Source of the DNA: Microbacterium oleivorans NBRC 103075
Lineage (GTDB): Bacteria > Actinomycetota > Actinomycetes > Actinomycetales > Microbacteriaceae
Length of the DNA stretch: 64,000 nucleotides
Assembly: GCF_001552475.1 (NCBI RefSeq)
Contig: NZ_BCRG01000004.1
Span: 62,001-126,000, forward strand
Reading direction: 5' to 3'
This document shows positions 51,863-61,365 of this stretch, one piece after another; positions within the stretch are counted from its first letter, which is position 1; each line of letters begins with the position of its first letter. The notes under the pieces are model-generated. The model saw only the letters and a program-made list of their open reading frames with translations, was not told where the DNA came from and did not search any database. A program made the translations under genes and the position numbers.

Positions 51863-53213
51863 GATCACCCGTGACGTCGTCATCGTCGGAGCCGGCGCGG
51901 CCGGACTCACCGCCGCGAACGAATTGCGCAAGGCCGGTCTCTCCGTCGCCGTCCTCGAAGCCCGCGAGCGCGTCGGCGGAAGGCTCTGGACCGACGTGAT
52001 CGACGGCGCGATGCTCGAACTGGGCGGGCAGTGGGTCTCGCCCGACCAGGACGCGCTCATCGACACCGTCGCCGAACTCGGCCTCGAGACCTTCAGCCGG
52101 TACCGCGAGGGCGACAGCGTCTACGTCGGACCCGACGGCGCCGTCTCGCGCTTCACGGGCGAGATGTTCCCCGTCCGCCCCGAGACCGAGCGGGTGATCG
52201 ACGAGATCACCCACCGCCTCGATGCGATGGTCGCCGAGATCGACCCCGATCGTCCCTACGCTCACCCGAAGGCCGAGGAGTGGGACACCGTCACGTGGGA
52301 CGCGTGGCTCCGCCAGCAGACCGAGGACGACGAGGCTGTCCGCAACCTCGCCTTCGCAACCGGTTCCGCGATGCTCACGAAGCCGACCCACGCGTTCTCG
52401 CTGCTGCAGTCGCTGCTGATGGCCGCGAGCGCCGGAAGCTACTCGAACCTCGTCGACGCCGACTTCATCCTCGACAAGCGCGTCGTCGGCGGACTCCAGC
52501 AGGTGCCCGTCCTCCTCGCCGAGCGCCTCGGCGACGACGTCTTCCTGAACCGTCCGGTGCAGACCCTCGAATGGTCGGATGCCGGTGTCACGGCGCACGC
52601 GGAGGGGTTGACCGTCCGCGCCCGGAGCGCCATCCTCGCCGTCGCCCCTGTGCTGTACAACCGGATCTCGTTCGTCCCACCGATGCCCCGCCTGCAGCAT
52701 CAGATGCACCAGCACATCTCGATGGGCTTCGTCATCAAGGTGCACGCGGTCTACGAGACGCCGTTCTGGCGCGACAACGGACTCTCGGGCACCGCATTCA
52801 GCCCCTATGAGATCTGCCATGAGGCGTACGACAACACGAACCACGACGACCCGCGCGGCACGCTCGTCGGCTTCGTCGCGGGGCAGAACGCCGACGACAT
52901 GTTCCGACTCAGCGAAGCGGAGCGCAAGGACGCCATCCTCGAGTCGCTGTCGCACTACTACGGCCCCGAGGCGAAGGACACGGTCGTCTACTACGAGAGC
53001 GACTGGGGCACCGAGGAGTGGACGCGCGGCGCCTACGCCGCGAGCTTCGACATGGGCGGCCTCCACCGTTACGGGGCGGACCTCCGCACCCCCGTCGGTC
53101 CGATCCACTTCGCGTGCAGCGACATCGCCGGCGCCGGCTACCAGCACGTCGACGGTGCGATCCGGATGGGTCGCCTCGCGGCACGCAACATCCTGGAAGA
53201 CGGTCGGGTATGA
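51855..53213 (+). CDS. FAD-dependent amine oxidase, putrescine oxidase-like
   Basis: A 452-residue flavin monoamine oxidase family enzyme. The N-terminal FAD site is VIVGAGAAGLTAANELRKAG (about 9-28), followed by LEARERVGGRLWTD and GGQWVSP. Substrate-domain motifs include GSAMLTKPTHAFSLLQSLL. The C-terminal FAD segment is FACSDIAGAGYQHVDGAIRM. In context it should oxidise putrescine to 4-aminobutanal plus ammonia and hydrogen peroxide. A peroxide-detoxifying enzyme is not seen nearby. ATG 51855 overlaps the permease end. Confidence 0.9.
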   Translation: MTEITRDVVIVGAGAAGLTAANELRKAGLSVAVLEARERVGGRLWTDVIDGAMLELGGQWVSPDQDALIDTVAELGLETFSRYREGDSVYVGPDGAVSRFTGEMFPVRPETERVIDEITHRLDAMVAEIDPDRPYAHPKAEEWDTVTWDAWLRQQTEDDEAVRNLAFATGSAMLTKPTHAFSLLQSLLMAASAGSYSNLVDADFILDKRVVGGLQQVPVLLAERLGDDVFLNRPVQTLEWSDAGVTAHAEGLTVRARSAILAVAPVLYNRISFVPPMPRLQHQMHQHISMGFVIKVHAVYETPFWRDNGLSGTAFSPYEICHEAYDNTNHDDPRGTLVGFVAGQNADDMFRLSEAERKDAILESLSHYYGPEAKDTVVYYESDWGTEEWTRGAYAASFDMGGLHRYGADLRTPVGPIHFACSDIAGAGYQHVDGAIRMGRLAARNILEDGRV

Positions 53214-54094
53214 GCGGGCGCATCGTCGTCGGCTACACGGCGACGAAGTCGGGCCGCGACGCGGTGGCGGTCGCCGCCGGGCTGGCCGCGGCATCCGGAG
53301 CCGAACTCGACATCGTCCTCGTGCTCCCGGCCGAGGGGCGGAGCGTCATCACCCCGCCCGACGCGTCGTACGACCGGTACTTGCTCGGCCAGGCGGAGAC
53401 CTGGCTCGCCGAGGCCGCTGCCGATGTGCAGGCGGGCGTCGTCCACCGTGAGCACGCCCGGTACGCCGAGTCGTTCGCCGAGGGCCTCGTCGACGCCGCC
53501 GACGAGTTCGCTGCCTCGCACCTCGTCGTGGGCGCCGCCGACGGGGGCGCCCGCGGACGGCACCGCCTCGGATCGACGACGAGCCAGCTGCTGCACTCGT
53601 CCGACGTCCCCGTGATCCTCGTTCCGCGTGGTGCCCGCAAGCGGGTGACGGATGCCGGGGTCCCGCGCCTCACGGTTGCCGTCGGGACGCGTGCCGGAGC
53701 TGACGTGCTCCTCGACGAGGCCGCCGCGCTCGCCGCGGCGACCGGCGCCTCGCTGCGCCTGGTCTCGCTCGTGACGGTGGACCTTCCCGCCTCCGTCGAC
53801 ACGGGGGTCATCCGCCTGGCCGGAGCCGCCCACGCCGACAAGGTGCTCACCGACGTTCTCGCGGCCATCCCCGACGGGGTCCGCGCCGAGATCGTGACCG
53901 CGAAGGGCGACAGCATCGAGGATGCCGTCGCGAACCTCGACTGGCTGCCGGGCGAGCTGATCCTCGTCGGGTCGAGCCGCCTCGCGCAGCCGCGACGCCT
54001 CTTCCTCGGTTCCGTCGCTGCGAAGCTCCTCAGCGAGATCCCGGTGCCGATGGTCGTCGTGCCCCGCACCCGCACCCCCGAACAGTCCCGCTGA
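53210..54094 (+). CDS. Tandem-domain universal stress protein
   Basis: A 294-residue protein with two Usp domains (about 1-142 and 150-290). The first has a full nucleotide-binding pattern, GAADGGARGRHRLGST (about 110-125); the second has GSSRLAQPRRLFLGSV, a less perfect version. It lies inside the putrescine operon, joined by ATGA to the amine oxidase gene. A role in sensing nucleotide state or oxidative stress from the oxidase is inferred. Confidence 0.88.
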   Translation: MSGRIVVGYTATKSGRDAVAVAAGLAAASGAELDIVLVLPAEGRSVITPPDASYDRYLLGQAETWLAEAAADVQAGVVHREHARYAESFAEGLVDAADEFAASHLVVGAADGGARGRHRLGSTTSQLLHSSDVPVILVPRGARKRVTDAGVPRLTVAVGTRAGADVLLDEAAALAAATGASLRLVSLVTVDLPASVDTGVIRLAGAAHADKVLTDVLAAIPDGVRAEIVTAKGDSIEDAVANLDWLPGELILVGSSRLAQPRRLFLGSVAAKLLSEIPVPMVVVPRTRTPEQSR

Positions 54095-54111
54095 CCCGAA
54101 GGAGCTCGACG

Positions 54112-55677
54112 ATGAGCCAGCACGCACCCGCGCAGATTCCCGGCGCGAAAGACGCGGGGATCTCCGCCAAGGGCCTCAGCGCCGGAACGGTCGGCCTCGT
54201 CGGCGCGGTCGTCATCGGCGTCTCGACGATCGCGCCCGCCTACACCCTGACCGCGTCGCTCGGGCCCACGGTGTCCGCCGTGGGCGTCCAGGTGCCCGCC
54301 ATCATCCTCGTCGGCTTCATTCCGATGCTGCTGGTCGCCTTCGGGTACCGCGAGCTGAATCGCGCGATGCCCGACTCGGGGACGAGCTTCACGTGGGGTG
54401 TCCGAGCGTTCGGGCCGTGGATCGGCTGGATGACGGGGTGGGGTCTCATCGCCGCGACCGTCATCGTGCTGTCCAACCTCGCCGGCATCGCCGTCGAGTT
54501 CCTCTTCCTGCTGATCGCTCAGATCACCGGCAACGAGGGGATCGCTGACCTCGCGTTCAATCCGTTCATCAACGTCGCGGTGTGTCTGCTCTTTCTTCTC
54601 GGAGCGACGCTCGTCTCCTACCGCGACATGCAGACGACGCAGAAGTTCCAGTACATCCTCGTGGGGTTCCAGGTCATCGTGCTGGTGCTCTTCGCCGTGG
54701 TGGCCATCGTGAAGAGCTTCAGCGGCGACGGCGTCGATCACCTCGCCTTCGACTGGTCGTGGGTGAACCCGTTCGAGGTGTCGAGCTTCAGCGCCTTCGC
54801 CGCCGGCGTCTCGCTGTCGATCTTCATCTTCTGGGGCTGGGACGTCGTCCTGACGATGAACGAGGAGACGAAGGACCCCGACCGGACCCCAGGACGTGCC
54901 GCCATGGTGACCGTCGTCATCGTCATGGCGCTCTACCTCGCGCTGTCGATCAGCCTCATGATGTTCGCGGGAGTCGGGACCGGCGCGCTCGGGCTCGGCA
55001 ACGAGGACATCTCGGCGAACGTCTTCTTCGCGCTGTCGGGACCCGTTCTCGGGCCCCTCGCGTTCCTGGTCTCCCTCGCGGTGCTGTCGAGCTCGGCGGC
55101 ATCCCTGCAATCCACTGCGGTCGGGCCGGCACGAACCCTCCTCGCGATGGGCCACTACGGCGCACTTCCGCGCCAGTTCGCGGCCGTCAGCCCGAGGTTC
55201 TTCACGCCCGGCTTCGCCACGATCGTGTCGGCCATCGTCGCCGCTGTGTTCTACGCCGTCATGAGGCTGCTGAGCGAGAACGTCCTGACCGACACGATCC
55301 TGTCGCTCGGCATGATGATCTGCTTCTACTACGGGCTCACGGCGTTCGCCTGCGTCTGGTATTTCCGCAAGCAGTGGTTCGACTCGGTCCGGTCGTTCCT
55401 GTTCACGCTGCTGTGCCCCCTCGTCGGCGGCGTGATCCTCGCGGTCATCTTCGTCGCGACGCTCGTCGACTCGATGGACCCCGACTACGGGTCCGGTTCG
55501 GAGATCTTCGGCCTGGGACTCGTCTTCGTGCTCGGTGTCCTGATCATCGTCGTCGGCATCCTGGTCATGATCTGGCAGGCCGTCGTCCGGCCCGCCTTCT
55601 TCCGCGGGCAGACACTGTCCGCCGACGCACCCCCGAGCGCGCGAAAGCTGCGCGCAGAAAGCGAGAACATCCGATGA
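54112..55677 (+). CDS. APC family permease, putrescine/amine transporter-like
   Basis: A 521-residue transporter with about 12 helices. The N-terminal LVGAVVIGVSTIAPAYTLTA (about 26-45) and MPDSGTSFTWGVRAFGPWIG (about 85-104) identify the APC fold, and FFWGWD-like FIFWGWDVVLTMNEET lies in helix 6. The last 60 residues are cytoplasmic. It is a second uptake system in the operon, perhaps for putrescine while the first handles GABA. GAAGGAGCTC precedes ATG 54112, and it overlaps the next ATG. Confidence 0.9.
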   Translation: MSQHAPAQIPGAKDAGISAKGLSAGTVGLVGAVVIGVSTIAPAYTLTASLGPTVSAVGVQVPAIILVGFIPMLLVAFGYRELNRAMPDSGTSFTWGVRAFGPWIGWMTGWGLIAATVIVLSNLAGIAVEFLFLLIAQITGNEGIADLAFNPFINVAVCLLFLLGATLVSYRDMQTTQKFQYILVGFQVIVLVLFAVVAIVKSFSGDGVDHLAFDWSWVNPFEVSSFSAFAAGVSLSIFIFWGWDVVLTMNEETKDPDRTPGRAAMVTVVIVMALYLALSISLMMFAGVGTGALGLGNEDISANVFFALSGPVLGPLAFLVSLAVLSSSAASLQSTAVGPARTLLAMGHYGALPRQFAAVSPRFFTPGFATIVSAIVAAVFYAVMRLLSENVLTDTILSLGMMICFYYGLTAFACVWYFRKQWFDSVRSFLFTLLCPLVGGVILAVIFVATLVDSMDPDYGSGSEIFGLGLVFVLGVLIIVVGILVMIWQAVVRPAFFRGQTLSADAPPSARKLRAESENIR

Positions 55678-57134
55678 CATCTCACGAATCAGACCTCCTC
55701 GCCCAGATCCCGAACCAGCTCTTCATCGGCGGGGAGTGGGTGGATGCCGAGGAGGGGAAGACCCTCGACGTGATCGACCCGTCCACGGGCGAGGTCATCC
55801 GCCGCATCGCGGACGCCTCGCCGGCCGACGGCATCCGTGCTCTCGACGCCGCCGTCGCCGCGCAGGAGGCGTGGGCGGCGACCGCGCCACGCGAGCGGAG
55901 CGAGATCCTCCGCCGCGCCTTCGATCTCGTGCAGGCCCGCAAGGAAGACCTCGCGCTGCTCATGACGCTCGAGATGGGCAAGCCGCTCTCCGAATCGCGC
56001 GGAGAGGTCGCGTACGGCGGCGAGTTCCTCCGCTGGTTCAGCGAGGAGGCGGTGCGGATCTCCGGCCGCTACGGCATGAACCCCGAGGGCACGGGACGCA
56101 TGATCGTCTCGCAGCGGCCCGTTGGCCCGTCCTTCTTCATCACGCCCTGGAACTTCCCCCTGGCGATGGCGACGCGCAAGATCGCCCCTGCGCTCGCCGC
56201 CGGCTGCACGGTCGTGGTCAAGCCCGCCGAGCTGACGCCGCTGACGACCCTCTTCTTCGTCGAGCTGCTCGCCGAGGCGGGCGTTCCCGCCGGCGTCGTC
56301 AACGTCATCACGACGGCGTCGTCGGCAGCCGTGTCGGGCCCGATCATCTCCGACCCGCGGCTCCGGAAGCTCTCCTTCACGGGCTCGACCCCCGTCGGGC
56401 AGAAGCTCATCGCGCAGGCTGCCGAAGGCGTCCTCCGCGTCTCGATGGAACTCGGCGGCAACGCCCCCTTCGTCGTCTTCGACGATGCCGACCTCGACAA
56501 GGCGGTCGACGGCGCGATGCTCGCGAAGTTCCGCAACATCGGCCAGGCCTGCACGGCGGCGAACCGCTTCATCGTGCACGAGTCGGTGGCGGCCGAGTTC
56601 TCCCGCCGTGTCGCTGACCGCGTCCGCGCCATGAACGTCGGTCGCGGCACCGAGGACGGCGTGCAGATCGGTCCTCTCATCGATGATCGTGCCGTCGCGA
56701 AGGCCCAGCAGCTCGTCGGCGATGCCGTCGAGCGCGGCGCACGCGTCCTCGTGGGCGGCAACGCGCTCGAGGGACCCGGCACGTTCTACGAGCCGACGGT
56801 CGTCGAGGGCGTCGTTCCCGGGAGTGCAATCCTCCGTGAGGAGATCTTCGGTCCGGTCCTCGCGATCAGCACCTTCGCCGATGAGGATGAGGCGGTTCGC
56901 CTCGCCAACGACACCGAGTACGGCCTCGTGTCGTACGTGTTCACGCAGGACCTGGCCCGCGGGCACCGCATGATCGACCGTCTCGACACGGGGATGATGG
57001 GGCTCAACGTCGGCGTCGTCTCCAACGCGGCAGCGCCCTTCGGCGGCGTGAAGCAGTCGGGGATGGGGCGCGAGGGCGGCCTCGAAGGCATCCACGAGTA
57101 CCTGAACGTGAAGTACACCCTGATCCCGGCCTGA
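55674..57134 (+). CDS. gabD: NAD(P)-dependent succinate-semialdehyde dehydrogenase
   Basis: A 486-residue aldehyde dehydrogenase. Motifs: FITPWNFPLAMATRKIAPAL (about 155-174), LSFTGSTPVGQ, the general base Glu in VSMELGGNAPFVV, and the catalytic Cys in GQACTAANRF. Its length and MTLEMGKPLSESRGE match GabD-type enzymes, which oxidise succinate semialdehyde to succinate for the TCA cycle. ATG 55674 overlaps the permease stop. The second ALDH follows after 21 bases. Confidence 0.9.
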   Translation: MTSHESDLLAQIPNQLFIGGEWVDAEEGKTLDVIDPSTGEVIRRIADASPADGIRALDAAVAAQEAWAATAPRERSEILRRAFDLVQARKEDLALLMTLEMGKPLSESRGEVAYGGEFLRWFSEEAVRISGRYGMNPEGTGRMIVSQRPVGPSFFITPWNFPLAMATRKIAPALAAGCTVVVKPAELTPLTTLFFVELLAEAGVPAGVVNVITTASSAAVSGPIISDPRLRKLSFTGSTPVGQKLIAQAAEGVLRVSMELGGNAPFVVFDDADLDKAVDGAMLAKFRNIGQACTAANRFIVHESVAAEFSRRVADRVRAMNVGRGTEDGVQIGPLIDDRAVAKAQQLVGDAVERGARVLVGGNALEGPGTFYEPTVVEGVVPGSAILREEIFGPVLAISTFADEDEAVRLANDTEYGLVSYVFTQDLARGHRMIDRLDTGMMGLNVGVVSNAAAPFGGVKQSGMGREGGLEGIHEYLNVKYTLIPA

Positions 57135-57155
57135 CCGGAACCGCTGAGGAGCATC

Positions 57156-58520
57156 ATGAGCGATTACGCCGTCATCGACCCCGCCACGGGCGAGACCCAC
57201 GCGACCTACCCGACCGCCACCGCCGACGACGTCGAGCGCGCCCTCGCCACCGCCGACGAGGCGGCACGCGGGTGGGGTCGGGCATCCACCCCCGCCGAGC
57301 GCGCCGACCTGCTGCGCCGCGTCGCAGCGCTGCACCGTGAACGTCGCGAGGATCTCGCGAAGATCATCGTGCGGGAGATGGGCAAGCAGATCGACGGAGC
57401 CCTCGGAGAGGTCGACTTCGCCGCCGACATCACCGAGTACTACGCCGATCACATCGACGAGATCACCGCCGACGCGCCGATCCCGATCGAGGGGGAGGGG
57501 ACCGCCGTCATCCGCAAGGCCCCGCTGGGTGTTCTCCTCGGCGTCATGCCCTGGAATTTCCCGTACTACCAGGTCGCCCGGTTCGCAGCCCCCAACGTCG
57601 CGGTCGGCAACACGATCCTTTTGAAGCACGCGCCGCAGTGCCCCGAGTCGGCCGCCGCCATCGAGGCGATCTACCGTGACGCCGGCTTCCCTGCAGGTGT
57701 CTACACGAACGTCTACCTGACCAACGAGCAGGCCGCCGACGTGATCGCCGACCCGCGCGTCCACGGCGCGTCGGTCACCGGGTCGGAGCGCGCCGGCGCG
57801 GCCGTCGCCGAAGTGGCCGGTCGCAACCTCAAGAAGGTCGCGCTCGAGCTCGGCGGGTCCGACCCGTTCATCGTGCTGTCGGCGGACGACCTCGACGCCG
57901 TGGCGCAGGCCGCGGTCGACGCTCGTCTCGACAACACGGGGCAGTCCTGCAACGGCGCCAAGCGCTTCATCGTCGTCGACGGTCTCTACGACGCGTTCGT
58001 CGAGGCGTTCACGGCGAAGATGGCGGCCGCGTCGGTCGGCGACCCGTGGAGCTCCGACACCGTCCTCGGCCCGCTGTCGTCCGTCGCGGCGGCCGAGCGT
58101 CTCGAGAAGCAGATCCAGGATGCCGCCGCCCAGGGCGCGACGATCGTCACCGGCGGCACGCGTGACGGGGCCTTCTTCACGCCGACCGTCCTCACGGACG
58201 TCACGCCTGAGATGGACGTGTACCGCGAGGAGCTCTTCGGGCCCGCCGGCGTCGTGTACCGCGTCGCGGACGAGGATGAGGCGATCCGGATCGCCAACGA
58301 CACGCCGTTCGGGCTCGGATCGTACGTCTACACGACCGACCCCGAGCAGGCATCGCGCGTCGCCGACCGGATCGAGGCCGGCATGGTCTACGTGAACCTC
58401 GTCCTCGCCGACGAGCCGGGCCTGCCTTTCGGCGGCATCAAGCGAAGCGGAACCGGCCGGGAACTCGGCCTCCTGGCCGCCGACGAGTTCGTCAACAAGA
58501 AGCTCGTCCGCATCGGCTGA
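57156..58520 (+). CDS. Aldehyde dehydrogenase, semialdehyde/aminobutanal type
   Basis: A 454-residue aldehyde dehydrogenase with VMPWNFPYYQVARFAAPN (about 129-146), the base Glu in ALELGGSDPFIVL, and the catalytic Cys in GQSCNGAKRF. It resembles the shorter Sad-type succinate-semialdehyde dehydrogenases. With a GabD already present, it may instead oxidise 4-aminobutanal, the putrescine oxidase product, to GABA; this is inferred from pathway need. GAGGAGCATC gives a good ribosome-binding site. A long palindrome follows the stop. Confidence 0.9.
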   Translation: MSDYAVIDPATGETHATYPTATADDVERALATADEAARGWGRASTPAERADLLRRVAALHRERREDLAKIIVREMGKQIDGALGEVDFAADITEYYADHIDEITADAPIPIEGEGTAVIRKAPLGVLLGVMPWNFPYYQVARFAAPNVAVGNTILLKHAPQCPESAAAIEAIYRDAGFPAGVYTNVYLTNEQAADVIADPRVHGASVTGSERAGAAVAEVAGRNLKKVALELGGSDPFIVLSADDLDAVAQAAVDARLDNTGQSCNGAKRFIVVDGLYDAFVEAFTAKMAAASVGDPWSSDTVLGPLSSVAAAERLEKQIQDAAAQGATIVTGGTRDGAFFTPTVLTDVTPEMDVYREELFGPAGVVYRVADEDEAIRIANDTPFGLGSYVYTTDPEQASRVADRIEAGMVYVNLVLADEPGLPFGGIKRSGTGRELGLLAADEFVNKKLVRIG

Positions 58521-58523
58521 ACG

Positions 58524-58569
58524 GACGACGAGGGGCGGCATCCGATCGGATGCCGCCCCTCGTCGTTCC
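58524..58569. terminator. Long perfect palindrome between convergent genes
   Basis: Symmetric about 58546/58547. Bases 58526-58567 form a perfect 42-base palindrome with CCGATCGG at the centre; one G-T pair extends it. It closes the putrescine operon and the convergent TPR gene. There is no T tract. Confidence 0.8.
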
Positions 58570-58572
58570 GGC

Positions 58573-61365
58573 TCAGGCCGGGAGCGTCGAGCGCACCTCC
58601 GCGGCCTCGGCGTGGCGCCCGAGGCTTTCGTAGACGTCACCGAGTTCCAGCGCCGCCTGCTGGCGGAGCTGTTCGTTCTCCGCCGCGTGGTCGAGGGTCG
58701 AGCGGTAGAGCGCGACAGCGTCGGCCGAGCGCTCGGCGCCCACCAGCAGGCGCGCCGCGAGGAGCTCCGAGCCCGCGCCTGATCCGGCGTCGCCGGCGGC
58801 GGCGAATCCGTCCGCAGCCTGCAGCGCTGTCGCCACCGCCTCGTCCGTCCGGCCGCGGGCGGCGAGCAGGCGCGCGCGCGTGTCGGTCACGTCGGCGACG
58901 TACCAGTGCGCCTCGTTCGCCCGGCCGAGGGCGAGGGCCTCGTCGATGACGTCGAACGCGTCCTCGTCGCCCCGCTGCATCTTCGCCTGCGCGAGCAGGT
59001 GAAGCGCCTCGGCCTGGAGTCCGACCTGCTCCTCCTGTCCGCGGATGAGGCCGATCGCCGTGTTGACGGCGGTCACGGCATCGTCGAATTCGCCGAAGTT
59101 CCCGAGGTGGCGGCCCTGCTGCACGAGGGCATGCGCCTGACCGTCGACCTCGCCCGCCTCCTCGTGGAGGTCGGCCGCGAAGCCCCACGCGCCCACGGCG
59201 TTCCCGTAGTCGTCCGCGCCTTCGTAGGCTCGTGCGAGCAGTCCGACGGTGATGGCGCGCGAGCCTGCCGGCACCTCTGCGGCGGTCTCCTCCTGCAGCA
59301 CCTCGTGCAGGGCGTCCACTGCTTCCTGCGGCATCCCCGACGTGATCATCGCGCGCCCGAGTCGGTAGCGCGCGTCGGCCGTCGGCGCCCCCGCGGACTC
59401 GAACCGTTCGACGGCGGAGCGATAGCGTCCCGCCGCGAGCGCGCCCGAGCCGGCGTCCTCGTGGAGTGCTCCCGCGAGGACGAACGCCTCTCCGACCCGC
59501 AGGTCATCCGCGCCGAGCGTCAGCAGCAACCGCACCGTCTCGTCGGCGTCGGCCGCACCCTCCGCGAACTCCTCGGCAGCGCCGTGGAGGCGCGCGCGTG
59601 CGGCCAACGCGCGCGCGCGACGTCCGTCGCTGATCGGCTCGGCGAGGAGGTCCGCCACCAGAGCGCGCGCCTCATCGGTCTGCGAAGCGGATGCCGCTGC
59701 CTCCACCTCGAGCAGCCGCACACCCTGCGAGCGGGTCGCGTCTCCCGCCTCGGCGAACAGGCGCGCTCCTTCGCGGGCGTCCTCGCGAGCCTCCGCGAAG
59801 GCCCCCTCGTACATCCGCGCGACGGCGAGTGTCGCGATCAGGTCCGCACGCACCTCGGCGGGCGCGGACTCGGCGGCGGCGACCTCTGCGCGGAGGGCGT
59901 CGCCGGCGGTGGCGAGGTCCTTGCCGAAGAGGACGAGGCCGAGCCTCTCCTCGAGGTCCGCCTGTTCGACATGCCCCGCCGAGCGGAGCGCAGCAAAGCG
60001 TTCGGGGAGGAACGCCTCGGCCTCGTCGGTGCGCTCCACCGCGACCAGACCGCCCAGCAGGTGTGCCGACAGGGTCACACGCTCGTCGGGGGAGGCATCC
60101 GTCAGCAGTTCTCGGATCGGCTCGATAGCGGCGATCGATCCCGCCTGCGCAAGAGCGACGGCGCGATCGAGTCGCTCCTCCCGCGTCACGGCGGGAGCCG
60201 CCGGCACAGCGGTCGAGAAATCGTGCGAGCGGATCGGCACATCGTAACGCTCGGCGCCGGTGTCGCGGAGGCGCTCGAGGTTGCGCGTGTGGGCATCGGT
60301 CCCGTTTCGACGGTCGAACGCGGCGGCGATCGATCCTGCCGCCGCCCATGCCGCGGCGGCGAGGTCGTCGACGCGCCATGCGCCTTCGTGCTCGCCGAAG
60401 ACGGGGACGAGAGCCTCCGCATCGGAGCCGCGGACCGTGAGCTCGGGGTGGCCGGCGGCGGCCACCGCGTCGAGGGCGAGCGCGAAAGCGCCGAGCGCGG
60501 TCGCGTGCGCATCGGCGTTGAGGCCATCGTGGACGATCCACGGCAGGTGGCGTTCCACGAGCGCGAGGGCGCGAGCCTCATTGCCGGTGACGACGCAGAA
60601 CACGATGTTCTTCGCGACGATCGCGAGGTTGTCGGGGTTGTCCTTGGCGAGGCGGTAGCTCCGCAGGTGCGCGGTACGGGCCTCGTCGAGCATCCCGGCG
60701 CGGAGGTAGGGCAGCAGGATCCGCGACAGCGCGTGCTCGGGTTCCTCGCCGCACGAGAACCCGTTCTCGATCATCTCGTCGACGAGGCGGATGGCCTCGT
60801 CCTCGCGCCCCGTCTCGATGAAGAAGCCGGCGAACTGACTGCGCACGCAAGCGTCGCAGTGGCTGTAGTCGTCTCGCGGCGTGGCTTCGAGTGTGCGCTG
60901 CAGGTCGGTCGCCTCGTCCATGCGGCCTGCAGCCCAGGCATCCTCGAACCGTGCCATCAGCACCCCGCTGGGACCGACGCCCGCTCGCCGGTAGTGCGCC
61001 TCCATGTCGTCGAGCACCGCGGCGATCTGCTCCGAGGGGAACTCCGGCGACCCGCCGAGGGCGCTGGCCATCCACTTGTACTGCCAAAGGACGTCGCCGG
61101 CACGGTCGATCTCGGCCGGGAAGCGTTGCGGGTCGGCGTCGTGGTGCGCGAGGCACCACGCGAACGAGGTCAGCATGAGGTCGGTGTCGCCGCCCATGTT
61201 CGCGCTCGAGGTCTGGCGGAGGCGCGCCTCGTACTCGAGCCGCTCATCGCCGCTCTCCTGCGCGAGCGCGACCGCCTGCGCGACGAGGGCCTGCTCCTGC
61301 GGGCCCCACGGCGTGTTGTCGATCTCGTCGAAGAGGGATCGGATGCGGGTCGCAAAACCGGTCAT
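58573..61365 (-). CDS. Large TPR-repeat protein coupled to Hsp90-like ATPase
   Basis: A 930-residue soluble protein made almost wholly of helical hairpins of the tetratricopeptide type, with segments such as AVALAQESGDERLEYEARLR, ALVQQGRHLGNFGEFDDAVT and LGDVYESLGRHAEAAEV. There is no signal peptide, membrane segment or catalytic motif. ATG 61365 overlaps the stop of the Hsp90-like gene by three bases, so the two are made together. TPR proteins are classic partners of Hsp90 chaperones, which supports a joint function, probably client recruitment. Confidence 0.8.
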   Translation of the reverse strand: MTGFATRIRSLFDEIDNTPWGPQEQALVAQAVALAQESGDERLEYEARLRQTSSANMGGDTDLMLTSFAWCLAHHDADPQRFPAEIDRAGDVLWQYKWMASALGGSPEFPSEQIAAVLDDMEAHYRRAGVGPSGVLMARFEDAWAAGRMDEATDLQRTLEATPRDDYSHCDACVRSQFAGFFIETGREDEAIRLVDEMIENGFSCGEEPEHALSRILLPYLRAGMLDEARTAHLRSYRLAKDNPDNLAIVAKNIVFCVVTGNEARALALVERHLPWIVHDGLNADAHATALGAFALALDAVAAAGHPELTVRGSDAEALVPVFGEHEGAWRVDDLAAAAWAAAGSIAAAFDRRNGTDAHTRNLERLRDTGAERYDVPIRSHDFSTAVPAAPAVTREERLDRAVALAQAGSIAAIEPIRELLTDASPDERVTLSAHLLGGLVAVERTDEAEAFLPERFAALRSAGHVEQADLEERLGLVLFGKDLATAGDALRAEVAAAESAPAEVRADLIATLAVARMYEGAFAEAREDAREGARLFAEAGDATRSQGVRLLEVEAAASASQTDEARALVADLLAEPISDGRRARALAARARLHGAAEEFAEGAADADETVRLLLTLGADDLRVGEAFVLAGALHEDAGSGALAAGRYRSAVERFESAGAPTADARYRLGRAMITSGMPQEAVDALHEVLQEETAAEVPAGSRAITVGLLARAYEGADDYGNAVGAWGFAADLHEEAGEVDGQAHALVQQGRHLGNFGEFDDAVTAVNTAIGLIRGQEEQVGLQAEALHLLAQAKMQRGDEDAFDVIDEALALGRANEAHWYVADVTDTRARLLAARGRTDEAVATALQAADGFAAAGDAGSGAGSELLAARLLVGAERSADAVALYRSTLDHAAENEQLRQQAALELGDVYESLGRHAEAAEVRSTLPA

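Noticed and set aside
53233-55680. 815-codon frame opposite the Usp and APC permease genes
   Set aside because: Antisense shadow rich in Asp, Glu, His and Arg from mirrored membrane codons.
55689-58640. Very long open frame opposite the two aldehyde dehydrogenases (983 codons)
   Set aside because: It mirrors real genes with clear motifs; high third-position GC keeps antisense frames open. The product is Arg/Asp/Val-rich without domains.
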